A stretch of 64,000 nt of DNA. Origin: Diphasiastrum complanatum (taxonomy: Eukaryota > Streptophyta > Lycopodiopsida > Lycopodiales > Lycopodiaceae). The notes beneath the pieces were generated by a model. That model saw nothing but the letters and a program-made list of their open reading frames with translations. It had not been told where the DNA came from and searched no databases. A program made the translations under genes and the position numbers. Below are positions 1 through 11,485 of the stretch, piece after piece (positions within the stretch are counted from its first letter, which is position 1; the number at the start of each line of letters is the position of its first letter). The stretch spans positions 57,306,806 to 57,370,805 of the forward strand of contig CM055101.1 in NCBI GenBank assembly GCA_029204225.1, written 5' to 3'.

Positions 1-1500
1 CCAAAGTACTCCCTCATGGTTAAAGACGAACTCAACAAGCACCTTCAGACAGGTATTATTTATCCCGTTTTAAACAGTTAATGGGTTTTTCCCATTGTTC
101 TTGTTCCAAAAACGAAGACTGGCAAAATATGAATATGCCAGGATTTCCGGAAGCTCAATGTTTCCACAAGGAAGGATCAATATCCTCTGCCCTTCACTGA
201 TTCTATCTTAGATCAGGTTGCTGGTCAAGAGCGTTACAGTTTCTGTGACGGTTTCTCTAGTTATAATCAGGTTGGAGTGAGAAAGGAAGATCGTTCAAAG
301 ACCACCTTTACTACGGATTGGGCCGCTTATGCCTACAACAAAATGCCCTTTGGTCTTTGCAACGCACCATCAACTTTTCAGCGAATCGTGATGTTAATCT
401 TCGCTGTCTTCCTAAGAACTTTTGTTGAAATCTTCATTAATGATTTCTATGTATATAGTGATATAAAGACACATCTACAAAAGTTGAAACTTACATTGCA
501 ACGGTGTCAAGATACTTGTTTATCCCTTCACCCAGAAAAATGTTTTTTCGGTATGAAAGAAGGAATTTTACTTGGACATAGAATATCAAACAGAGGAATA
601 GAGATCGATAAAGATAAAGTTGAGCTTATAAAGAACCTCCAGATACCAACCAATCTACGTGAACTAAGAGCTTTCTTAGGACATGTCGGCTATTATCGGA
701 GTTTTATCCAAAATCATGCTTCTATTGCTGCTTCTCTTATGCATCCACTCAAGAAACAAGTGGAATACTTGCGGATGAATGAACAACAAAAAGCGTTCGA
801 CGAACTTAAGCAAAGATTGATCAATGCTCCTATTCAGAGACCACCCAACTAGGCTATTCTATTTCATAGTTATGTTGATGTTTCAGCATTTTCTATTGGC
901 GTCTGTTTGAGCCAGAAGGACGATCAGAAGAAAGATCATCTCATATACTATGCGAGTCGACAGCTCAGTGCCTCAGAGAAGTCGGAATGATTTTTATTGT
1001 TAAGAAATTTCGGCATTATTTATGTTTTCATTTTTCATTTGATCACTATGCTCTAAACTATCTTGTGAATAAACCAGATTTATCAAGATGAATTGCTCGA
1101 TGGGTTCTACTTTTGTAGGAATTGACTTACCAAGTAGAACTTCGCCAAGAAAAATATCATACAAATGCTAATTATCTATCGCGACTTAGCACTAGAAAAG
1201 TTGAAAAACCAATTAATGATGATTTTCTAGACAAAAATCTATTTGAAATTTCATCTACGAATTCGTTATATTCTGATATTATTACTTATCTTAAGGATCA
1301 GATATATCCAAATGGTTATGATTTGAAAAAATATAGTTTTTCAATATACAGTAGCACCTTATACGATTATTAACAATGTCCTGTACAAGCTTGGTGCTGA
1401 TCATCAACTAAGAAGATGTCTCGAAACTGAAGATATTAAAAAGGTTGTTCAAGCCTTACATTCAGAGGATGCTGGCGGACACCCAACATTTTTTGTGAAT
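1..1500 (+). mobile_element. Ty3/gypsy pol fossil (reverse transcriptase, RNase H, start of integrase)
   Basis: The translation shows gypsy reverse transcriptase from base 1 (KMPFGLCNAPSTFQRIV near 340, then the FLGHVGYYRSFI block near 670). RNase H follows (about 860-1180, ending in a NANYLSRL-type motif), then the first part of the integrase zinc region (LHSEDAGGHP near 1460). The element is entered part-way at the left edge and homology stops near 1500. No LTR belongs to it in the window. It is broken in several places and old. The family call rests on domain order RT-RNaseH-IN and these motifs. Confidence 0.9.
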
Positions 1501-2926
1501 CTTTTCAAGAACTTTTCGAGAATTTTTCTAGATTTCTTCCAAAATATTTCAAGACATTTCTAAAGTGCTTTTCGAGAATTTTTTGCGACACTCAATTTGT
1601 AATAAAAAACGTGACATTTTCTCAAAAAATACGACACTACAGAGTTACACAGGATTTCAAGTACAGACTGTCTACGTCTTCACGTTCCAATAATAACTAT
1701 TTTAATTGATTAGTTCAACAGTTGTTAACGACTTTGTAATTGTAAAGTTAGAATAACACAAGATCATTCAGTTGCTATATAAGTAGATGAGCGTTGTAGA
1801 TTAAAGATGATGCATGAAGATTCTCCAACAGAGATCTAACAACCAAAATTGGTCTTCACAGTATTTGACTCCTCAGAGTTAGAAAATATATATATAGAGA
1901 GAAAATATTCAGGACTATAGCAATTGATTTGTTTATGTAAGTAGGATCACGCACTTATTAGCGCAATTGTATTGTAATCTGATCGTTGTTATTACAACAT
2001 TAATATACAGATTTGCTATTGTTCTATCTCACTGCATTCCATTGAATGTAAATAACTCTTAGTCTTCTTTTGCAAGTATCATAAACGAAGAAATGTATGG
2101 CTGCCTTTGACGCCTAATTGTTCTTACATTTTTTTATATCTGAATAGCAGTATCAGATAATTGCACGATAGTCTCAGACGCCTAATTGTTCCTTATGCTT
2201 CCAATTAAGTATAATATTGAGCCTTATTTGATGTACTGCTAGCTTTACTTTCCAAGTATAGAAAAATAAAAAAAGTACCATAAAGTACAGTCTCCTGATA
2301 TGATTCCAATGATTTCATCCAAAGGAATGTTAGGACATGCCTAATCAAACATTTTTGTAATCTGTGATTAGTTTTAGATTGCTTAACCTATCAATCCAGA
2401 TGTTATTTTGAATATATGATGATTATGTAGAAGACAACAATGTTCATATATATTGGTAGTATACCAAATGTAAGTCGAACACCATGTAGTCAGCTGTTAA
2501 GAAGTCCGCTAGTAAGCGCGACAAGTTTTGATTTGCAAAAGACAGAGTTTCTTTCGCGCCGATGCACTGTGGTCTATCACAGCAATGCTTAAGGAATTCT
2601 TTGATAATGTAGTAGATGTTTTATGTAGATGAGTTTCTTGTCTTGGACACGATCGAGTGCTTAATTGTTTGATAGTTGTATGTTTGTAATCAGTTGGTTT
2701 AATCTTATTCCACACACTAGTTTTGCCTTGTTGAATGCATAAACAAACATACATAAAAAAAAAAAATTACACATCTTGGAGGATTTTAGATCTTGTCACA
2801 GAGAGTAGTAGACCCGAGGACATAATCGAATTCCATCTAGATTTCTTTTTGTGAGAATCTCAATAGTGGTGTCAGAGTGTTTGATGTTCTGGAAATCATC
2901 CCCACTGTCTGCGTTTCTCTCAACAG
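1500..2926 (+). repeat. Probable copia LTR and leader
   Basis: No coding sequence is visible. A TATA-like GCTATATAAGTA lies at about 1773-1784, and the stretch ends just before a primer-binding-like TGGTATTAGAGC at 2927-2938, followed by a copia gag. That is the layout of a 5' LTR plus leader. The left end contains TTTTCGAGAATTTTT repeats and GCGACACT motifs like those at 4320-4830. The exact LTR ends are not clear. Confidence 0.5.
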
Positions 2927-4017
2927 TGGTATTAGAGCTGCAAGCTCATATCTGAGAGCCCTGACATAGCTTAAGAGCTATCAGATCCAGGAGACAAGCA
3001 TTCAAAACAAGAAACCAGAAGAAAAACTGAAGAACACAATCTACAACAATGGCATCGATGAGCAGTATACAGCTGAAGATCTACACAATTCTCGACTCAG
3101 CCGAATCGAACTTCCTAGCATGGAAGGTAAAGACCTCTCTCATATTGAAGGGAGAAGGACTATGGCCAGGGGTAGACCGCACCGAAGAGATGCCTACAAC
3201 CACCAACAAATAACTATGAGAATGGAGAGAGAAGAATGACAAGGCAGTAGCCATGTTGTCATCATCCATCGACGATAGCCTGATGCTTGACCTCGCGACA
3301 CTTTCTAATGCAAGAGAGATGTGGGATACATTGCTTACCTGATTTCAGACAAAATCACGCAGCCAGATCATGCTTCTTGAAGATCAGTTGACGAACCTAC
3401 GATGGGATGGCAGAGACCATACCTCCTTTATCAGAAAGATGAAGGATCAGTTTCTTTCATTACACAGTGCCGGAATAGAGAATGCATTATCAGCGAAGAA
3501 GCGGCTCACCTACCTATTACGTGCTTTACCGAGATCTTTCTAGGCAACCCAACCGTTGCTAGCAAAGGATCCAGCAATGACACTCGGTAGTGATCGAGAT
3601 TTGAGAAGAAGTCGAAGCTTGTGAGCACCTTGATCATAAGGACACTTCTGATCAAGCTCTCTACAACAACAAGGAGAAGCGAAAGAAGCAGTTCAAGCGT
3701 AAGAGGTAGTCAGATCGAAGGCAGAATCAAGACCAACAAACAGAAGGAGCCAACAAAGGCAGTTGGAAAAAAAAAAAAAAGCCGAAGCAACAGAATGGCG
3801 ACAAGAAAACATTGATTAAAAGTGCCAAGAGCATGTTGGCCCATGCGTCTCTTCCAAAGAAATTCAGGACATAAGCTATCACGACTGCTGCCTATCTACA
3901 AAATCGATCCATTACAAAAGCTCTAAACGACAAACACCTTATGAGGTATGGACATATTCAAAACCCTCATTCAAGCACATTCGAGTTTTTGGATGCATTG
4001 CTTACTCTCATATTTGT
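2927..4017 (+). mobile_element. Ty1/copia fossil (gag joined to integrase end)
   Basis: A copia gag (UBN2-like) begins at 3049 (MASMSSIQLKIYTILDS) and runs to about 3700. From about 3835 to 4015 the translation matches the C-terminal integrase part (AYLQNRSITKAL, then TPYEVW and FGCIAYSH). Protease and most of integrase are absent, so this is an internally deleted, broken and old copy. It stops at 4018, where a TGTTGGA LTR-type start begins. Confidence 0.75.
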
Positions 4018-4871
4018 TGGAAATTAAGTCCACAGTTGTCTCCTTGGTGAATGACTAATTTTTATTTTAAGATTCTTCTTGCACGTATTGATTGTTGATC
4101 TAGGATTAGGTGAAACCAACCTTGGTTCTACGTCTGCGCATCTGATGCCTGAAGGAATCATAATTTAGACAACCAAATTATTTGAAAAACGTCTACAATA
4201 GGCTTCTGGCTAATCTCCAGCAAAGGGTAACCAATCCTATCATATTTCAAGTTCAAATGTTAAGTTAATAATTTGAAGATCACTGAAGACTTGGCCATCT
4301 TCAAGATCTTCCACGAATTAGCATTTCGAACAACTTTGTAGAAATACACTAAGTGTCGCAATAGTTTGCTGAAATACACTAAGTGTTGAAACAGTCTGCA
4401 GAAATGAACCATGTTTTTAACAGTGTCAACTTTTTTCGAAATGCGATAGTGTCAGCTTTTTCCGAAATGCGACACTTCAGCATAGTTCAACAGTTCAACT
4501 ATTTTTCAAGTGTCATCTTTTTCGCATTTTCCCAAAATGTAATTGTGTCGGTCTTTTTGCACTTTCCCGAAAAATGCAACACTTGGCTTCAGCTTCTTCC
4601 TTTCAACTATTTTGAAGAAGTTAAATTGTTTTAAAAACACTATCGCTTTTTTAAGGGCACCTTCACATTTTTACATGCATTGTCGGCTTTTTTGCAAAAT
4701 TCCGAAGAGAGAAAAATTCCAACAGTTGTCTATCTTCAATGAGGAACATTCTAGGCACTTTCTAAAACGTGCAAAGTGAGAGAAAGCCACTTTACGTAAA
4801 ATGCAAAGTGAGAGAATTTGCAACATCCTTGTCCGCATCAACATTTTTTGATTCGTTGACCGTACATACCA
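4018..4871. repeat. LTR-like stretch with degenerate GCGACACTT repeats
   Basis: It starts with TGTTGGAAATTAAG, typical of a copia LTR start, directly after integrase sequence. From about 4320 to 4830 it holds several imperfect repeats built on 'TTTTTCGAAATGCGACACTT', also met near 1580 and 11270 (opposite strand). It may be the 5' part of one long LTR ending at 5571, or a separate solo LTR. No genuine coding sequence is visible. Confidence 0.45.
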
Positions 4872-5571
4872 TGTATAGTTGTCACACAAGCCAAATACTT
4901 CCAAGTACAACGGCTTATCTAATTAGGTGACAAATATTTACTGTAATTAATACATGGATGAATTCTATAAACGGATTATCCAGGCACACTCTACAGGATG
5001 CTCCATCCATGAGAAGAATGATTTTGAACCTGCAAGTTATGTCGTCATTCTGGTTGTAACTATTATTTTGTTGTGCTTCAGTGTAACATAGCAGCAGCAC
5101 ATTTTTCTATCTATGTATAACATAGATGAATGCTTGTTGTGATTTGAATGCACTTCATTGCTGTTTGATAACAATTGTTCACTCACTATGATCAGAACAC
5201 GGACGTCTACGACTCCTCAGCTTCTGATCAGTCGATGGTTGTCTTTGATGCCTGAGAGAAACTTGCGCTATCACACTGCTATTTCAATCTATTAAAGAAC
5301 TAAACTTCTGACTAAATCCATTTTTTAGTAATACCACACACAAACCATTTCTAATCTCTTCGGTGGACTGTACTCATTTTTGTTTTTGTGAGTATGAACT
5401 AATTTATAGGATCTTGTTGGGCAACAAAACATTTAAGCTGTGATTATACTTAGCATAAACATTCTATTAGACTGTTTTTGCATCTAGTAGCCCATTGCAA
5501 TGGGAGTGCTGTTCCGCAAATATTCTTGCTCTCTTCTCCATTCGTATTTTTCATACTCCCTTGCCCTATCA
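4872..5571 (+). repeat. Copia 5' LTR, about 700 bp
   Basis: It begins near TGTATAGTTGTC and ends in CCCTATCA, immediately before a primer-binding site TGGTATCAGA at 5575-5584. The whole block is repeated at 27960-28644, which supports these ends. Upstream of 4872 the two copies no longer match, apart from a few bases. Confidence 0.7.
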
Positions 5572-7345
5572 GATTGGTATCAGACAGTAGCTCATATAAA
5601 CCGATATATCAAGTTTGTTCTATTTGTATTACTGTTAACATGTCTCACATTGGTAGCTCTTCATCTCCATCATCCAACGAGACTAGAATCATTGACAAGT
5701 TCAATGGTTCTAACTTTTACATCTGGAAGTTAAAACTCCGGATGATATTGATAGATAGAGATCTTTGGGATGTAGTAGAAGGTTCTGACCTGAAACCAGA
5801 AGCTGGTGATCAAGCAAAGGCCTGGAAAATCAAAGATCAGAAAGCCTTAGCATGTATCACACTCAATCTGGCCGACTTCCAAATATCTCATGTTACCACA
5901 TGCAAAACCTCTAAGGATGTATTAGATTTGTTATCAAAAGTCTATGAGACTCATGATGTAACCACTAGAATACATCTTAGAAGGAAGTTCTTTACTCTTA
6001 TCATGTCTGATTCTATTGCCATCACTTCTCACATCAGTAGTTTCAAATCTTTATTGGATCAATTATCAGCTGTAGGATGTGCTATGCAAGATGATGATGT
6101 CGTTATGACCTTGTTTTCTTCTCTTCCAAAGTCGTATGAACACCTTGTGGTGATGATCTCCACACAATCCAACCTCACTCTTCAAAAGGTGATCGGTCAT
6201 CTACTTCAAGAAGAAATACGGAGAAAGACCAGTGACTTGTCCATCAAAGACAAGTCTTTGGCCCTATACACCAAGAAGAAAGATTATTCCAAGGGCAAAA
6301 ATCAAGTGCAGTAGCAACAATAGAAGCCTCATACTCAAGCTGAGAATAGTGGATCATGCAAGAAGCTTTTCTGCAGATATTGCAAGAGAGCCAATCACAA
6401 CATCAAAGAGTGTTGTATCTGCATCTACAATGGGACAAATAAGTAACAACAACAATAGCCAAATTTCTCCAATGTGGCAAAATTGGAGGAGCAAGATAAC
6501 AATAGTGGCAACGAAGACCACGATAGCTAGTATCTGGATAGCGGCGCTACCCAACACATGGCCTCTAGCAAGGAATGGTTTACCGAGTATGTAGCTTACA
6601 ACAGAGATCAATTCATCTATCTCAGAGATTCAAGCACCATACGCATAGAAGGCAAAGGGACAGTCAAGATCGCGTTCAAAAATGATTTTTTTATTTATGT
6701 CACCAATGTTCTTCACGTACCTCAGTTGTCAAAGAACTTGTTGTCAGTTTCTAAGATGACTGATGAGGGCTACATTGTTACTTTCTCATCTGAACAGTGT
6801 ACACTCTTCGATGAAGATACTACTCTGACTACATGCACTAGAGTCGTAAATATTTACGTACTCTTTAATTCAATTGCATTATCTAGCATCTCTCATGAAA
6901 ATGTATACGATAATGCTAAACTATGGCATAGTCCATCTGGACACGTGAATACAAGATCACTTTCTTATATGCGTTGTAATAATTTAGTTGATGGATTACA
7001 TTTTCCTTCTTCAATGGATAGAAAAACTTTCTTTTGTGAATCATGCATCTATGGGAAGCACTCTAGAAACAAGTTTCCCAAATCACATTCTATCAAAACA
7101 AAGCATGTATTGGATCTTGTACATAGTGATCTTTGTGGTCCAATGCCAACTCCGTCCTTAGGAGATGCAATCTATTTTATCACTTTCATAGATGATTATT
7201 CTAGATGGTTTATAGTCATGTTCATTAAGCACAAATCTGAAGCCTTTGAATGCTTCAAGAGATTCAAGGCCATGGCTGAGACACAAATGTCTACAAAAGT
7301 GAAAGCACTCTGAACTGACGACGACAACAAATACCTCTCTAATTT
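5572..7345 (+). mobile_element. Ty1/copia fossil (gag, protease, integrase)
   Basis: Gag starts at 5640 (MSHIGSSSS) with the UBN2-type fold and is open to about 6314. It is followed by a CCHC-type knuckle near 6363, a protease (DSGATQHMASSKEW near 6545), GAG-pre-integrase and integrase core (LVHSDLCGPM near 7120, FITFIDDYSRW near 7180). Homology ends at about 7345 inside integrase, where unrelated sequence starts. RT, RNase H and the 3' LTR are missing. Only a few breaks are seen in what remains, so it is younger than the copy at 2927-4017. Confidence 0.88.
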
Positions 7346-8613
7346 ATGTCTCCTATGCTAAGCATAGTTTTTTCTTTATTTAATTATTTTTTTTTGATAC
7401 TTTAAGTATTCCATTCTATTTTATATTTTGCGTCTCCCATGCTAAGCCTGGCTTTTTCTTTTTCAGTCTCCCGAAGATTAAAAAAAACAAAATCCTTCTA
7501 GAGCAATTCAAGAGACATATTCTGAAGGCAAAAGCAAAAAAAAGAGACAAGGAGATATTAGCACGGGGTGAGACCACTGCGGAGGAGGAACAATTAGAGA
7601 CCTATCTTTCCAAAAGTGTCGATGATCAACCATGCTTTTACTCGGTTGAGGAGGGCAATTGCAGAGAAATTTCAAAATCTTAAAAAAAAAAGGCCTTATA
7701 CACTCTGCATTGCCGATATACCATATGGATTTCAGGTGAAGGAATCATTAAATGATGATTCTCCCTTCAAATTCAGTGAAATCCATAGTTTTATGTAGGA
7801 TTTTCTCGAAGTCACAACTTCTCCAATTTAGAGAGTGTTATTTTTCATTCTTCTTGGTAGTTAGCTTCAATATAGAAAGCTCTACTAACTTTCTGTAATG
7901 CGGGAATAGAAAATGGTGTGTAGTAAGTTTTTAAGTTCCAGAATTATTAATTCGTATTTTAATCTATAATTATATTTTAAATTTTTTATTTTAAAGTTGT
8001 ATGCAATGAAATAGAATACATAACCATCGGTTATTATTCTTTGGATGACAAACGCTCGATGCTTCATTATAACACTTCCGGATTGACAAGCTTTGGAAAC
8101 TTGTTCTAGTATCCAGCCATGATGAAAAAATTAGAGGATCCAATGACGGGTTTCGTGGCTTGTCCCTACAAAAATCACAACAATTAATTAATTATTTAAT
8201 TGATATTTTTTCTCACCCAGCTAATTGGATTTTCGATTTATTTAGCAGTAGCGGCACTATAAACGCATGTACTATTCAGAAAGACAGACATGTTGTTGTA
8301 GTAGATTTAGATTCTAATTTAATTGATTTTGTAAAAATGAGAATAAAATCTCTTTCACTTTTGCCAGATGAACTATCTGAGGTGGGAAAGAGTTTAGATA
8401 GCGAGGATTCAGTAGTTTCCTTGTCCAAGAAATCTTAGCCTCTTGCTAGCGAGAAAAGTAGGCGACACAGGAGAATTTGCTGATGTCTTGGTTCAAGATT
8501 ATAATGTGGTTACGGTAGTCGAGAAAACTATAAAAGAGGTGTCACTTGAAAGTACAGTGGCTACTCAAGAAAAAGAAAAAGATGTAAATGACCTCGATGA
8601 TTTTTGGGAATAA
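7346..8613 (+). pseudogene. DNA N4/N6 methyltransferase (beta-class) gene remnant with intron
   Basis: Two exon-like stretches carry the two hallmark motifs of an N6_N4_Mtase domain in the beta-class order. The first (about 7467-7797, after an acceptor TTTTTCAG) contains motif IV as ADIPYGF near 7710. A donor (ATG|GTAGGA near 7797) and an acceptor (TTGTTCTAG at 8101-8109) bound an intron of about 310 bp. The second exon has the catalytic-domain entry HDEKIRGSNDGF near 8118 and motif I as WIFDLFSSSGT near 8227, then RHVVVVDLDSNLIDFVKMRI. The last part, about 8449-8613, is acidic and ends DVNDLDDFWE. Enzymes of this family add a methyl group from S-adenosylmethionine to adenine N6 or cytosine N4 in DNA. 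The reading frame changes more than once, one glycine of motif I is serine, and the 5' end is missing, so I call it a pseudogene. Its left edge abuts a truncated copia element. It could be a host gene copy or part of a mobile element. Confidence 0.7.
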
Positions 8614-9964
8614 AAAATTCTCTTTTGTTTTAAAAAATAATTGCGTTGATAATTTTTTATGTATTGTGTTTTGAAATTTTTTTGATTGATTTAATGTTCT
8701 AAATTTGTTTTTTAATGATTTAAAATTAAGCATTTGAAATATTTTAAAAAATTTAACATTGATAATTACTATCAAAAATTAAAATTGTAACAATTTGTCA
8801 GGTTTATAATATTTTAATTTTGGATGTGTTATTATAATATTTTTTGTAAGAAAAATATTGTTAAAAATTTTAAGAAATGAAGAGATTTTTTCAGGGTGAT
8901 TTAAATATTTTCACAAATCATTTAATCTCGATTATTGTAAAGTAATTTCCTCTGTATTTATTTAATGTTTAGATATTCAATGAACTTACGTAGGTATAAG
9001 TAAAGATTTTAAAAAATTTAAAACTTTAATAAATATTGATTAAAATTTTTATCATAATTTAAAAAATATTTTTTTTGATACAAGAGTTGTAATTTAAAAA
9101 ACTTCTAAAATTTCAAAAAAACAAAACTATAACTTTTGTTTTAAATAAGCAAAAATTATTTTTTTGTTATTTTAGTGGTTGTGTATCTAATGATTTTATT
9201 TTGAGTAGTATTATTATTTTATATAAGCTAATTTTAAGTTATTTTTGAAAATCTATTGACCAAATTTTTGTAGCTTGAATTATTTTCTTGCAAAATACAA
9301 CATTACAATATATTTATTTGAAACATTTTAAATTTAGATATTTTTTAAAAAAAATTTAAAAATTTAAAAAAAATGGGTTTCCAAGTCATTTCTTTTTTTT
9401 TTGGTCATCATGTTCAACTACCTCAAAGGACCAACTTAAACTTTATAGAAAACTGGAATTTTCGAAATCCGTTGAAAATGGACCAATTGTAAAAATCGAT
9501 TAAAATGATTCATCAATCAATTTCATAGGTACCGTCTCAAAATGAAAACATTTCGAAACATCCTATATGCATCCAACTTGATATGCATTGATTTTTTCAA
9601 AAACAAATGAATTTTTTTGCGTAAATAGCCTAACCACTAGGAAATTAACTTTTTGATCTAGAATTGTAAAAAAAGCTTATTGCAAGAAATTCATTTGATC
9701 AATCTATTAATCACGCATGCGAGGAGAGAATATTATTGTTAGGATCCCCATGCAACCTATAATATTCTTGTATTATAATAGTCAAACGCCATGCAAGTGT
9801 TCCTATATCCAAATATAGGTCTGGGCCCTCATATGATTATTAATTATTTTATCGACCAAGTCTGGAATGACGAGGCATAACTAATAACCACATACATTGG
9901 AGTGACCGGCTATCCATGTCAGGAATTATTCTGAATCCCTCACACTAGAAATGGACATAACACT
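8614..9964. other. AT-rich stretch without recognisable features
   Basis: The sequence is very AT-rich with many A and T runs. I see no coding pattern, no terminal repeats and no tandem array. Confidence 0.6.
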
Positions 9965-10480
9965 TAGCCACTTGTAACGTCTCTTGCATATCATGTAGGA
10001 AATCAACAACTTTATGGATCTTAACAGGTTTCGTGTCCACATTTACTGGAGATCTAGGTTAAAAACCGTACATAAACATAAAAGGACTGTAACTTATAGC
10101 AGAATGTTTTCTACTATTATATGCAAACTCACCCAGTGGGAGGTAATCTTCCCAATGAGATTGCCTGTGAAAAACATATGTCCTCAAAATATTTTCCATA
10201 GTTTGATTAGTCCTTTCTGTCTGGCCATCTAATTCAGATTGATTAGAAGAACTTAAACTCAGAGAAGTTTTCAGTTTATGGAATACTGTTGGCCAAAAGT
10301 GACCTATGAACTTAGGATCTCTATCACTAACAATGTCACTTGGCAGACCATACAACCGAAATAATCTTTCAACAAAGATCTGGGCTAAATCAGAAGCCTT
10401 TATATTAATTGGTATGAAAGCAGCTAACTTAGTTAATCAATCTACTACAACCCAAATACAATCATTTTCACATTGGGTCT
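9965..10480 (-). mobile_element. Ty3/gypsy integrase fossil
   Basis: On the minus strand the integrase core reads WVVVD...MYGLPSDIVSDRDPKF...LDGQTERTNQTMENILR...FAYNSRKHSAISYSPF, the standard gypsy integrase series with its D, D and E blocks. It is interrupted on its 5' side at 10480/10481 by a copia LTR. Only this piece remains. Confidence 0.88.
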
Positions 10481-11485
10481 TGTTGAAAAGTGGTGTGTAA
10501 AAGATAAGTCGAATAAGATTCGAATAAAAAGAATTTGAACGACAAGAATAAAAACATATCGTGCACAACGAAATAAAATATCTTCCTCTTTCTCTATGCA
10601 TGACTACGCCTGTCAATTTCGAACAAAACAATAGTGATAGAAATCACATTCAATCTAATAGTGACTAACGATGAAATCATTAGTACTACAATGATTATGT
10701 AGCCAAATAACTAAGCATTGAATGATCAGACAAATAATCAGTCGCGAAGAACTACAGGAAGACATACATTTTGAGATGAAGCTGAACGCAATAAGAAGAT
10801 AGTATCGATTCAGTATGAAAACCGAAACAAATGTAAATGAGTACAACAAGTTTGCGGATCAAAGTCGCGTACTCTAAGCTATCTTTGAGTGACTAAATAA
10901 AAGTCTGAATGAAGCGCAATGCTAATAAGCAGTGAGCGCAATAGCAATCTCTAATCAACTCTAAAGAAATGAGCTAGATTGCTCAAGAGTCTCCAAGCTC
11001 TTAGGCTTGAGAGAGAGAGCTAACTATTCAATACTTGCTGATCTCTTGATCGCATCAATACTATATGAAATGTAGAAATATGAGCAGTCATTTATACTAA
11101 GAAAATGCGGCAACGTCCAATAGTAGGACAGCTAATTAAGTCGTCAAATGCATCATCCAATTGGCTATAATGTGCTGGCATCCATCCCGATAGTCTCCAG
11201 AAAATTTACTTGCTAAACGGTTAGAGCAAGTCTGTAGCCTTTAAGATGAACAATAAATTGTCTTGTGAAAAATGCGAAAAACGTGAAGGTCTTCGCTAAA
11301 GTCATTTCCTTAACATTTGAGGTATCTGGTATTTTGCGAAAAAGCCGAAGTGAGAGAAAATCCCAAAAATGTCGACATTGTAAACTATTTCCGAGTAGTT
11401 ATGCAGACTACATAAAAACACGAAGATAAAAGTTGGACAAATATTAAAATGTCAATTAGTTGATTAGTAGGAGAATAATCCAACA
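10481..11485 (-). repeat. Copia 3' LTR, about 1.0 kb
   Basis: On the plus strand it begins TGTTGAAAAG and ends ATAATCCAACA, giving TGTTG/CAACA ends. On the minus strand it directly follows a polypurine run (GGGAGAG at about 11486-11492) after the copia RNase H end. It sits inside the gypsy integrase, so this insertion is the later of the two. Confidence 0.75.
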
